From NCBI GenBank assembly GCA_934167665.1, contig CAKPLN010000006.1:16634-80633 (forward strand): a DNA stretch of 64,000 bases, given 5' to 3'. Source of the stretch: an uncultured Bacilli bacterium. Lineage in GTDB: Bacteria > Bacillota_I > Bacilli_A > RF39 > UBA660. Below the pieces are notes generated by a model that did no database searches, was not told the origin of the DNA, and saw only the letters and a program-made list of their open reading frames with translations. Shown here piece after piece: positions 6,975 to 15,714 of the stretch; position 1 is the stretch's first letter; each line of letters begins with the position of its first letter. A program made the translations under genes and the position numbers.

Positions 6975-9284
6975 ATGAATAAAATAATTAAGCAGTATTT
7001 AAGTAAGTATTTAGGAATTTTTATCATTCTTCAACCAATTATTGATTTAATTACTGGAATCTGTCTTAATGTTTTTAAATTAAACTTAACTATTGGTATC
7101 ATTATAAGAATGTTATTTTTAATTAGTATTATGTATATTACTACTTTTATTTATAAAAAGAAAAAGTCTTTTATTTATTATTTAATCTTTATTATATATA
7201 GTATTATCTATCTATTAGTAAATATCTTATCTAAAAATACTAATGTTTTTTATGAAGTACAAGGTTTATTAAGAGTATTTTATTTTCCTTTACTTCTAAT
7301 TTCATTATATGATTTAAAAGATGAAATAAAGCTAAGTAAAATGACTCTTGTAGTAACTTTATTTACTTATTTGATCTTAATTTTTATACCAACTATTCTA
7401 AATATTGGTTTTAAAAGTTATCAAATAACTAAAGTAGGAACTTTAGGTTTTTATAATTCGGCTAATGAAATAGGAGGAATAATATCTCTTATAACACCAT
7501 TAGTTTTTATTGTATTTAGTCAAAGTAAAAAGATTATAATTAAAGTTATCCTTACTTTATTATATTTATTTATAATTTTATCTATTGGTACTAAAACACC
7601 ACTTTTATCATTATTAATAACTTCAGCTATGACTTATATTTACTTAGTAGTTAATAGTGTAAAAAATAAAAAATATAAGTCTTTATTAATATCATTTTCT
7701 TTTATTATAGTAGGTATATTACTTTTACTTATTGTAATTCCTAAGACTAATTTTTATAAAAATATTCAAACTCATCTTGATTATTTAAAAGTTGATAATA
7801 TTACTGATATATTTTCTGATGAGAAGTTAATAGATCATTTTATCTTTAGTGAACGTATAACTTTCTATGGTGATAAATCATCTTTATATAAGGAAAGTAA
7901 TACTTATCAAAAATTGTTTGGTATTGGTTATTTAAATAATAATGAAGTAACTAAATTAATTGAAATGGATTATTTTGATATTTATTTTAGTCACGGTATA
8001 ATAGGTTTTATAATTTTTATAAGTATTCCTCTTTATGTTTTATTAAACTTCGCAAAACAGCCACGTAAATATGATTATAATATGTATATGTTAAATACTA
8101 GTTTATTACTAATAATTTTTCTATCTTTTATGACTGGACATATCATTACATCTCCAGCAGTAAGTATTATCGCTATAATTATTATTTTAAATTTAGATTG
8201 TAAAAGAAAAAAGACTCTTCTTTTTACTGCCTATAGTCTAGGACTTGGAGGAATTGAAAAAGCCTTAGTTAATTTACTTAATAATATTAATTATGATAAG
8301 TATGATGTAGTAGTTGTTTTAGAAGAGAAGAAAGGAATATTCCTTCCTAAAGTAAATAAAAATGTTCATATAGAAGAAGTAAGAGTATCAAATCATAAAA
8401 ACAAAGTAATAAGAAAAACTCTTAATCTTCTAAGACAACTAATATTCACTACTTTAAATTACAAGAATTATAACTTTAGTTGTTGCTACGCCACATATAG
8501 TTTAAGTGGTAATAAACTAACTCGTATATCATCAGATAACAATGCTATCTATATTCATAGTGACTATAAATACGCATATAAAACCGAAGAGGAAGTAAGA
8601 GACTTTTTTGAAAGTAGACATATATTTTCTTTTAAACATTTAATTTTTGTTTCTAATGAAGCTAAAAATAACTTTTTAAAATTATATCCTACGTTAAATA
8701 ATAGGTGTCTTGTCTATAATAACTTTATTAGTCCTAAACAAATAATTAAACTAAGTAAAGAAGAAATTAATCTTTCAAAACCAAAAGACAAATATCTATT
8801 AGTCTTTATTGGTAGATTAGATGATAAATCTAAAAAATTAACTAGAGCACTAAACTTAGTAAAATCATTAAAAGACATTGAACTATGGGTAGTAGGAGAT
8901 GGACCAGATCAAAAGATGTATGAAGAATATACCAAGAAAAATAATCTTCAATCTAGAGTACTTTTTATTGGTTCTAAAGAAAATCCCTATCCATATATGC
9001 AAGAAGCTGATTACATAATTTTAACATCAGATTATGAAGGCTTCCCCGTAATTTATTTAGAAGCTTTAACCTTAAATAAACAAATCATAACAACAATTCC
9101 TGTAAGTGATGATGCCCTTGATATTAAAAATTATGCTACTATCATTTCCAAGGATGATAAAAAATTAATAACAGAAGTTAAAAATATTCTAAAAGAAAAA
9201 AAGAAATCTATAAAAATTGACATAGAAAAAATCCAAAAAGAGAGAATGCAAAAACTAGAAAGAGTTTTTGATGAGGTGAACTAA
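6975..9284 (+). CDS. Fusion of an O-antigen polymerase/ligase-like membrane domain with a GT4 glycosyltransferase
   Basis: Residues 1-405 are strongly hydrophobic with about ten to twelve membrane helices and a large loop near residues 265-315, the layout of Wzy polymerases and O-antigen ligases. From about residue 410 a soluble GT-B enzyme begins at KKTLLFTAYSLGLGGIEKAL, a Gly-rich acceptor loop. It continues with LLVFIGRLDDKSKK and the GT4 donor-site motif EGFPVIYLEAL near residue 689. Polymerase and transferase are normally separate proteins, so one polypeptide of 769 residues is unusual, and no frameshift is involved. It opens a run of overlapping genes (stop TAA shares its last A with the next ATG), implying co-translation. 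Confidence 0.8.
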   Translation: MNKIIKQYLSKYLGIFIILQPIIDLITGICLNVFKLNLTIGIIIRMLFLISIMYITTFIYKKKKSFIYYLIFIIYSIIYLLVNILSKNTNVFYEVQGLLRVFYFPLLLISLYDLKDEIKLSKMTLVVTLFTYLILIFIPTILNIGFKSYQITKVGTLGFYNSANEIGGIISLITPLVFIVFSQSKKIIIKVILTLLYLFIILSIGTKTPLLSLLITSAMTYIYLVVNSVKNKKYKSLLISFSFIIVGILLLLIVIPKTNFYKNIQTHLDYLKVDNITDIFSDEKLIDHFIFSERITFYGDKSSLYKESNTYQKLFGIGYLNNNEVTKLIEMDYFDIYFSHGIIGFIIFISIPLYVLLNFAKQPRKYDYNMYMLNTSLLLIIFLSFMTGHIITSPAVSIIAIIIILNLDCKRKKTLLFTAYSLGLGGIEKALVNLLNNINYDKYDVVVVLEEKKGIFLPKVNKNVHIEEVRVSNHKNKVIRKTLNLLRQLIFTTLNYKNYNFSCCYATYSLSGNKLTRISSDNNAIYIHSDYKYAYKTEEEVRDFFESRHIFSFKHLIFVSNEAKNNFLKLYPTLNNRCLVYNNFISPKQIIKLSKEEINLSKPKDKYLLVFIGRLDDKSKKLTRALNLVKSLKDIELWVVGDGPDQKMYEEYTKKNNLQSRVLFIGSKENPYPYMQEADYIILTSDYEGFPVIYLEALTLNKQIITTIPVSDDALDIKNYATIISKDDKKLITEVKNILKEKKKSIKIDIEKIQKERMQKLERVFDEVN

Positions 9285-10204
9285 TGCCAAAGTTTAGTAT
9301 AATAGTACCTGTTTATAATGTTGAAAAATATATTAAGAAATGTTTAGATAGTGTTTTTGCTCAGACAGAAAAAGATTTTGAAGTTATTGTTGTTAATGAT
9401 GGAACTAAAGATAATAGTATGGATATTGTTAAAGATTACAAAGTAACTATTATAAATCAAGAAAATCAAGGTTTAAGTGCTGCTAGAAATAATGGCCTTA
9501 AAAAAGCTAGGGGTGACTATATAATCTTTTTAGATAGTGATGATTATCTTGAGAAAGACACCTTAAAAGAAATTAAAAAATCCCTAACTAACGATCCAGA
9601 TATTGTAAGATTTCAAATTCGTGAAGTCTTTGAGTTTAAAGAAGCAATTGATTATGAAGAACACCCCTTTACTAATAAAAGTGGCGAAGAAGCCTTCTCA
9701 CTAATAGCTAAATATCACTTCGTAGAGAATGCTTGGTGCTATGCTATAAAAAGAAGCTATTATCAAAAAGAAAAATTTACTTTCCGTAAAGGTACTATTC
9801 ATGAAGATTATGGTCTAATACCTCTAGTCATAATTAAAGCCAATATTGTCAATAGTATTTCCTATATTGGTTATAATTATGTTCAAAGACAAGGAAGTAT
9901 TATGAGTACTAAAAATTATGAAAAAACCAAGAAAAAAGTAGCTGATATGTATACTCATTATCAATATCTATTAAAAGAAGCTAATAAATTAAATATTGAT
10001 ACAACAATATTTAAAAGTTTTATAACTAATAGCTTAATCATAAAAATAACAGAGTTAAATACTAAAGATTACCACTTATATTTAAAAAAACTAAGAAAAG
10101 AAAAGGCCTTTAATAATCTTCTACAAGATACTAAATCAAGAAAAATAAAAGCCATATTCTTAAAAATAAGTCCCAAGCTGTATTATAAATTAATAAGAAA
10201 GTAG
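9284..10204 (+). CDS. Family 2 glycosyltransferase
   Basis: A 306-residue GT-A enzyme that begins directly with FSIIVPVYNVEKYIKKCLDSV and carries the nucleotide-binding VNDGTKDNS and the metal-binding LDSDD (about residue 83). It has no membrane helix. The first ~200 residues match GT2 transferases that build surface polysaccharides; acceptor and sugar are not predictable. Its ATG overlaps the previous stop by one base and the next gene starts 8 bp on, so it is in the block A operon. Confidence 0.85.
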   Translation: MPKFSIIVPVYNVEKYIKKCLDSVFAQTEKDFEVIVVNDGTKDNSMDIVKDYKVTIINQENQGLSAARNNGLKKARGDYIIFLDSDDYLEKDTLKEIKKSLTNDPDIVRFQIREVFEFKEAIDYEEHPFTNKSGEEAFSLIAKYHFVENAWCYAIKRSYYQKEKFTFRKGTIHEDYGLIPLVIIKANIVNSISYIGYNYVQRQGSIMSTKNYEKTKKKVADMYTHYQYLLKEANKLNIDTTIFKSFITNSLIIKITELNTKDYHLYLKKLRKEKAFNNLLQDTKSRKIKAIFLKISPKLYYKLIRK

Positions 10205-10211
10205 TGATAAT

Positions 10212-11150
10212 ATGACTGATATAAGTATAGTAGTACCAATATATAATGCTGAAAAATATTTAAATAAGTGTCTTGATTCTTTAATAAATCAAACAAAAAA
10301 AGAATTAGAATTTATTCTTATAAATGATGGTTCAACTGATAATAGTGAAAAGATAATTACTTCATACCATGATAAGAGAATAAAGTATTTTAAAAATAAA
10401 AATCAAGGCATTGGTAAGACAAGAAACTTTGGTATTGAAAAAGCAACTGGTAAGTATCTTATGTTTTTAGATAGTGATGATTATTTAGCAGAAGAAACCT
10501 GTGAACTACTTTATCAAAAAGCTGAAAAAAGACAAGCTGATTTAATAGTTTTTGATTATTATAGAGTAGAAAAAAGCAATCTAAATAAAGTAAGAATATC
10601 AGCATTTACTCCCACAAATATAAAAGAAAATAAAGAATTATTATTAAATATAAACTTAGGCCCATGTAATAAAATATATAAAACAGCCTTAATAAAAGAT
10701 AATAATATTAAATTTGAAGAAAATTTAAAATATGAAGATACTTTATTCGTTATAAAAGCTATATACAACGCCCAGAAAATTGTAAAAGTAAATGAATTTC
10801 TTCATTATTATACAATTCATGAGAAGAGTGAAACTACAGTAAGAGATGAAAGAGTTTTTGATATTTTAAAAATAGTTTCTATGATAAGAAGTTATTTAAA
10901 AAAAGATAAAAGTATGAAAGAAATAAGTGATAAATTAACTGTCAAAATACTAACAAATTACACAATTCAACAAAGATATCAATCAGATAAAAAGGTAGCA
11001 ATTAATTTTATTAATAAAGCTTTTTCATATTTAAAAGAAGAAGTACCTGATTATAAAAAAAATAAGTATTATGAAAATAGAGGTTTTTTAAGAAGAACAA
11101 TTGAAAAGAGTAGCCTATTAACTAAAATATATTGTGTAATATATAGATAA
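10212..11150 (+). CDS. Family 2 glycosyltransferase
   Basis: A 312-residue paralogue of the preceding gene, with ISIVVPIYNAEKYLNKCLDS, INDGSTDNS and LDSDD near residue 87. The likely Mg-nucleotide-sugar site is intact. C-terminal residues 200-312 are Lys-rich helices without membrane segments. It sits between two other GT2 genes in the operon. Its ribosome-binding site is weak, consistent with coupling to the upstream gene. Confidence 0.85.
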   Translation: MTDISIVVPIYNAEKYLNKCLDSLINQTKKELEFILINDGSTDNSEKIITSYHDKRIKYFKNKNQGIGKTRNFGIEKATGKYLMFLDSDDYLAEETCELLYQKAEKRQADLIVFDYYRVEKSNLNKVRISAFTPTNIKENKELLLNINLGPCNKIYKTALIKDNNIKFEENLKYEDTLFVIKAIYNAQKIVKVNEFLHYYTIHEKSETTVRDERVFDILKIVSMIRSYLKKDKSMKEISDKLTVKILTNYTIQQRYQSDKKVAINFINKAFSYLKEEVPDYKKNKYYENRGFLRRTIEKSSLLTKIYCVIYR

Positions 11151-11179
11151 ATTTGAATTACTTAGAAAGAGGTGTAAAA

Positions 11180-12136
11180 ATGAATTCAATTTTATATGTT
11201 GTAATACCATGCTACAATGAAGAAGCGGTATTAGCAGAAACTACTAAACAATTAAAAGCTAAAATGGAGAAGTTAATTAAGGATAAGAAAATATCTCCAA
11301 AGAGTAAAGTAATGTATGTAAATGATGGCTCAAAAGATAAAACTTGGTCCATAATAAAAGATATTAATAAAAAAGAACCATTATTTACTGGTGTAACTTT
11401 ATCTAGGAATAGAGGTCATCAAAATGCACTTTTAGGTGGTTTAATGACTGCTAAAAAGTATGCTGATGTTGTAATCAGTATGGATGCTGATTTACAAGAT
11501 GATATTAATGCTATTGATGAAATGTTAGAAAAGTATCATGCTGGTTGTGATATTGTTTATGGTGTAAGAAGTGCCAGAAAAAAAGATACTTGGTTTAAAA
11601 GATTTACTGCTGAAGGCTTTTACAAATTTATGAAAATGTTAGGAGTTGATATTGTATATAATCATGCTGACTATCGACTTACTTCAAAACGAGTTTTAGA
11701 TAACTTAGAAAACTTTAAAGAAGTAAATCTCTTCCTAAGAGGAATATTCCCACTTATTGGTTATAAAACTGATGTGGTATATTATGAAAGAAATGAAAGA
11801 TTTGCTGGTGAGTCTAAATATCCGCTTAAGAAAATGTTAAACTTCGCTTGGGATGGAATTACATCATTCAGTGTTAAACCATTAAGAATAATATGCACCT
11901 TAGGTTTTGTTATACTTTTCGCAAGTATTATAATCATGTTATATTCTCTAATTAGAAAATTAACTGGTAATACCGTTGATGGTTGGTCATTCTTAGCTAT
12001 TTCTATTTGGTTTATAGGAGGACTTCAAATGATAAGCATTGGTATAATTGGAGAATACGTTGGTAAAATGTATAATGAAACAAAACAAAGACCTAGATTT
12101 ATAATCTCTGAAAACCTAGAAGAGAAAGAAAAATAA
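11180..12136 (+). CDS. GtrB/DPM1-like polyprenyl-phosphate glycosyltransferase
   Basis: I use ATG 11180 (318 aa), with AGAGGTG ending 5 nt upstream, and not the TTG at 11153, which adds residues unlike the family. The N-terminal GT2 domain has VVIPCYNEEAVL, VNDGSKDKTW and MDADLQDD (about residue 100). The C-terminus has two membrane helices (about 230-255 and 270-292), as in bactoprenol glucosyltransferase GtrB and ArnC. Such enzymes load a sugar onto undecaprenyl phosphate for transfer outside the membrane by a GT-C enzyme. The next gene, 2 bp downstream, is a plausible partner. Confidence 0.85.
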   Translation: MNSILYVVIPCYNEEAVLAETTKQLKAKMEKLIKDKKISPKSKVMYVNDGSKDKTWSIIKDINKKEPLFTGVTLSRNRGHQNALLGGLMTAKKYADVVISMDADLQDDINAIDEMLEKYHAGCDIVYGVRSARKKDTWFKRFTAEGFYKFMKMLGVDIVYNHADYRLTSKRVLDNLENFKEVNLFLRGIFPLIGYKTDVVYYERNERFAGESKYPLKKMLNFAWDGITSFSVKPLRIICTLGFVILFASIIIMLYSLIRKLTGNTVDGWSFLAISIWFIGGLQMISIGIIGEYVGKMYNETKQRPRFIISENLEEKEK

Positions 12137-12137
12137 T

Positions 12138-13949
12138 ATGAAAAAATTTCTAAAAAAAGAAAATATTCTCTATATAATATCTACATTTATATTAGTTATA
12201 GTATTAATACTAAGTCTTATAGATAAAACAAAGTATATATTCTTTCTTCTAAGTATTTTATCTAATTTAGTCTTAATAATTATATTCAAAGAAATATTAA
12301 AAAAACTAAAAATAAAGTTTACTAAAAAAGAAAAAATAATAATATTATCCACAATAATTCTAGTCTATATATTTTATATTATAAGTGTTATAACTCGTAA
12401 TTTTATATATTATTGGGATTATTCTTGTTACTATAATATTCAAACAATGGCTAAAGAGAAATTTACAATATCAATATTATCTGGTTTAAGGTATTTTATA
12501 GGCTCAACTTGGTCAGGAGAGTATGGATCATTCTTAACATTCTTCCCAGAAGTAATTTTTAACTTTACCAATCACACAGTTAATAGTTATCTTTTAAGTT
12601 GTGTATTTATATTTGTTCCATACATAATAATATCTTTATCCATATTAATAAAAAGAGTCTTTATAAAATATCATGTAGAAGAAAAAAACTTACTATTTAG
12701 TACCTTTCTTTTAACATTTATTTTATTTCCACTTACTCATGCTACTGCTATCTATGCTCAACCAGATTATCTAGGTTTATGCTTTATATTTTTAATTATT
12801 GCCTTAACTATAGATTATACATTTGAAGAATTTGATAATACGCGTTTAATTTTATTATTCTTAGTAACCTATATGTTAATAATTACTAGAAGATGGTATT
12901 TATACTTTATAGTTACTTATTATTTGTGTTATTTAATAAAAACATTTTGTACAATTAAAAAGACATCTATTATTAAGGTTTTAAAAAATATCATAAAATA
13001 TGGTCTAATAGTTATAACAGTTATTTTATTAACTTTATTTCCTTTAATTAAAAATATTATTTTTGGTAGTATTGGTAATTATTCTGATTTTTATTCTAAT
13101 GGCGGTTTTATTGTTGATTTAAAAAGTCAAATATCTTACCTAGGATATTTATTATTTGGTATTTGTTTTTTAGGAATATTATGGGGGATTATAAAAAAAG
13201 AATATCGTCTAACTACTATTTTAAGTGTAGTATGTTACTTATTAATTATTTACTTATTTAATATGATTCAAAGTATGGGATTACACCATAGTCTTATGTT
13301 AGTACCAATATATTTATATTGGATGTACTTAGCTATATCAGCCTTATTTCAAGGTAATGATCTTAGTCAAAATAGAACAGCAATATTAATTTTATTATGT
13401 CTAATAGTTAATTTTGTTTATGGAATATGTAATAATACAACAGAATCTTTATTTACAACAGTACCTCTAACAGTACCATATCAAGAAGATTATGAACAAT
13501 TAGGTGAAGTCGCAACATGGCTAAAAGAAAATTTAAACGATGAAAATACAGCTTATATGCTTACTCATAATAATAAATATAATCCAGATAAATTAAGAAA
13601 TTATTATTTACCAGATCAAAGTATTTCTAATTATTTACCTTATGGTTCTGCTGTTATTGGAGTTCATAAGTTTCCATTAGAACTATTTACTGCTAAATAC
13701 ATAATTATAACAGAACCATTTGAAAGTATCTCTATAGAACAAAACTACTATAATACTTTCCAAATTCTATTATCTGAAGAAAAATTTACTTTAGAAAAAG
13801 AATTCCCTATGGGAAATGGCTATAAAATTCTAATATATAAAAGAATAAAAGAAGTAGATCAAAAAGAAAAAGAAGAATATTTACAAGCCTTAGAAGAGGC
13901 AAGTCGAAAATATCCAGAGTTATATAAAAATATAATTGAATCATACTAA
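12138..13949 (+). CDS. Multi-spanning membrane protein, probable GT-C glycosyltransferase
   Basis: This 603-residue protein has about eleven to thirteen hydrophobic helices over residues 10-440, then a soluble C-terminal domain of about 160 residues. The first exported loop contains YYWDYSCYYN near residue 95, an acidic site placed as in GT-C enzymes that use polyprenyl-linked sugars. The C-terminal part (VPLTVPYQEDYEQLGEVATW...) resembles periplasmic domains of GT39/PMT-like proteins. Its place 2 bp after the GtrB-like gene suggests that it transfers the sugar loaded there. No exact family is recognised. Confidence 0.65.
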   Translation: MKKFLKKENILYIISTFILVIVLILSLIDKTKYIFFLLSILSNLVLIIIFKEILKKLKIKFTKKEKIIILSTIILVYIFYIISVITRNFIYYWDYSCYYNIQTMAKEKFTISILSGLRYFIGSTWSGEYGSFLTFFPEVIFNFTNHTVNSYLLSCVFIFVPYIIISLSILIKRVFIKYHVEEKNLLFSTFLLTFILFPLTHATAIYAQPDYLGLCFIFLIIALTIDYTFEEFDNTRLILLFLVTYMLIITRRWYLYFIVTYYLCYLIKTFCTIKKTSIIKVLKNIIKYGLIVITVILLTLFPLIKNIIFGSIGNYSDFYSNGGFIVDLKSQISYLGYLLFGICFLGILWGIIKKEYRLTTILSVVCYLLIIYLFNMIQSMGLHHSLMLVPIYLYWMYLAISALFQGNDLSQNRTAILILLCLIVNFVYGICNNTTESLFTTVPLTVPYQEDYEQLGEVATWLKENLNDENTAYMLTHNNKYNPDKLRNYYLPDQSISNYLPYGSAVIGVHKFPLELFTAKYIIITEPFESISIEQNYYNTFQILLSEEKFTLEKEFPMGNGYKILIYKRIKEVDQKEKEEYLQALEEASRKYPELYKNIIESY

Positions 13950-13961
13950 TTATTACAAAAA

Positions 13962-13991
13962 TTGACTATAAGTAAATGTCTATGATATAAT
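13962..13991 (+). promoter_or_regulatory. Promoter of the ABC-2 exporter genes
   Basis: TTGACT (13962-13967), 18-bp spacer, TATAAT (13986-13991), with the RBS AAAGGAG before ATG 14025. Confidence 0.65.
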
Positions 13992-14024
13992 CAGTAAGTA
14001 ATTTTATTAAAAGGAGAAAAACTA

Positions 14025-14837
14025 ATGACAACATTAAAGAATATATTTGCTAACTTTAAAAAATATGAATTTTTAATGAAACAATTAATATTAAGAGATT
14101 TTAAAGTTAAATATAAAAGATCCGTATTAGGAGTTTTATGGAGCCTATTATATCCAATTCTTATGATGACCGTTATGGCTATCGTTTTCTCTCAAATGTT
14201 TAGATTCAAAGTTGAAGGAATAAATTATTTAGTTTATTTAATGACTGGTATTATTATGTGGAATTATTTTTCTGAAGCTTCAAATAGTGCTATGTCATCT
14301 GTTGTAGTAAACTTTTTATTAATAAATAAAGTATATATTCCTAAATACATTTTCCCAGTAGCTAAATGCTTATTTGTTGGAATTAACTTTGTTTTAACTT
14401 TAATACCTTGGCTTGCTCTAATTATATTAACTCAGTTTGGTTTAGGTAATTATCCAGCTAGTATAAATTGGTACTACTTATTAATTCCTTATATTTTTGT
14501 ATGTTTAATAATATTTACTATAGGTATGGGTTTATTATTATCATGTGTATCTGTTTTCTTAAGGGATATGTTCTATATCTATGGAATTATTCTAACTATT
14601 TGGAACTATTTTACTCCTGTATTCTACAGTATTGAAATACTACCTGCATATCTTCAAAAACTATTCCAATTTAATCCACTATATCAATATATTAATAGTG
14701 TTAGAAGTATTGTTTTATATGGCGTATGCCCATCTATTGGAACTTTAATATTATTAGCTGTAATAGCACTAGGAACACTACTTATTGGTGGAATAGTCTT
14801 TAAGAAAAATCAGGATAAATATATTTATTATATATAG
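14025..14837 (+). CDS. Polysaccharide/teichoic-acid ABC-2 exporter permease
   Basis: A 270-residue, six-helix ABC-2 permease with the family N-terminus (LILRDFKVKYKRSVLGVLW), an amphipathic entry helix typical of TagG/Wzm. It pairs with the ATPase 11 bp downstream to flip or export an undecaprenyl-linked polymer across the membrane. With the polymerase-like fusion upstream it is unclear whether the locus builds its polymer inside (ABC route) or outside (Wzy route); two polymers may be made. Confidence 0.85.
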   Translation: MTTLKNIFANFKKYEFLMKQLILRDFKVKYKRSVLGVLWSLLYPILMMTVMAIVFSQMFRFKVEGINYLVYLMTGIIMWNYFSEASNSAMSSVVVNFLLINKVYIPKYIFPVAKCLFVGINFVLTLIPWLALIILTQFGLGNYPASINWYYLLIPYIFVCLIIFTIGMGLLLSCVSVFLRDMFYIYGIILTIWNYFTPVFYSIEILPAYLQKLFQFNPLYQYINSVRSIVLYGVCPSIGTLILLAVIALGTLLIGGIVFKKNQDKYIYYI

Positions 14838-14848
14838 GAGGAATAAAA

Positions 14849-15601
14849 ATGATAAAAATAGAAAATGTATCTATGCGTTTTAATTTAGGTATTGAAAAAA
14901 ATTTCTCCATAAAGGAAGCCTTTATTTCTGTATTTGATAAAAAAAGACGTAAAAAGAAAACGGACTTTTGGGCTTTAAGTGATGTTTCATTTCATGTTAA
15001 AAAAGGTGAAGTAATAGGTCTAATCGGAAGTAATGGTGCTGGTAAATCAACACTTTTAAAAGTTGTAAGTGGAGTAATGAAACCAACTAAAGGAAAAGTA
15101 TATGTAAGTGGTCAAATCTCTCCTATGATTGAATTAGGTGCTGGATTTGATGCTGAATTAACAGCTAGAGAAAATATTTACTTAAATGGTGCTATATTAG
15201 GTTATTCTAAAGAATTTATTGATTCTAAGTTTAATGAAATAGTTGAATTTTCTGAACTAATAGATTTCCTAGATGTACCTGTAAAAAACTTTTCATCAGG
15301 AATGGTTGCTAAACTAGCTTTTTCCATCGCCACAGTTGTTAATCCAGAAATATTAATTGTTGACGAAATATTATCTGTTGGAGATATTAAGTTTCAGGAA
15401 AAAAGTAAAAATAAAATGATGGAAATGATTAAAGGTGGAACTACAGTTTTATATGTTTCACATTCCCTAGAATCAATTAAAGAATTATGTGATAGAGTAG
15501 TTTGGATAGAACATGGAAAAGTTGTTAAAATTGGTCCAGCTAAAGAAATAGTTGAAGAGTACTATAAAGCCCAAATGGGTAAAGAATTAAATGCTAAATA
15601 A
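14849..15601 (+). CDS. Polysaccharide/teichoic-acid ABC exporter ATPase (TagH/Wzt-like)
   Basis: A 250-residue ATPase with Walker A GSNGAGKST (about residue 61), signature FSSGMVAKLAFS, Walker B ILIVDEIL and switch His in YVSHS. The N-terminal ~25 residues with the basic KKRRKKKTDFWAL segment are characteristic of the TagH/Wzt subfamily. There is no long C-terminal carbohydrate-binding domain, so polymer recognition must lie elsewhere. A terminator at 15620 closes the unit. Confidence 0.88.
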   Translation: MIKIENVSMRFNLGIEKNFSIKEAFISVFDKKRRKKKTDFWALSDVSFHVKKGEVIGLIGSNGAGKSTLLKVVSGVMKPTKGKVYVSGQISPMIELGAGFDAELTARENIYLNGAILGYSKEFIDSKFNEIVEFSELIDFLDVPVKNFSSGMVAKLAFSIATVVNPEILIVDEILSVGDIKFQEKSKNKMMEMIKGGTTVLYVSHSLESIKELCDRVVWIEHGKVVKIGPAKEIVEEYYKAQMGKELNAK

Positions 15602-15619
15602 ATCTAAATATTTAATGAA

Positions 15620-15647
15620 GAGTTGACATATTGTCAATTCTTTTTTT
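15620..15647 (+). terminator. Rho-independent terminator
   Basis: GAGTTGACA / TGTCAATTC stem (one G-T pair) with a TAT loop and a run of seven T, closing block A. Confidence 0.85.
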
Positions 15648-15662
15648 ATTCATAATAAACAA

Positions 15663-15691
15663 TTGAAAAACAATTATATAAAAGGTATAAT
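15663..15691 (+). promoter_or_regulatory. Promoter of prepilin-like copy 2
   Basis: TTGAAA (15663-15668), 17-bp spacer, TATAAT (15686-15691). Same type as copy 1. Confidence 0.7.
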
Positions 15692-15714
15692 AAAAATATA
15701 ATAGAGAGGTGTAT

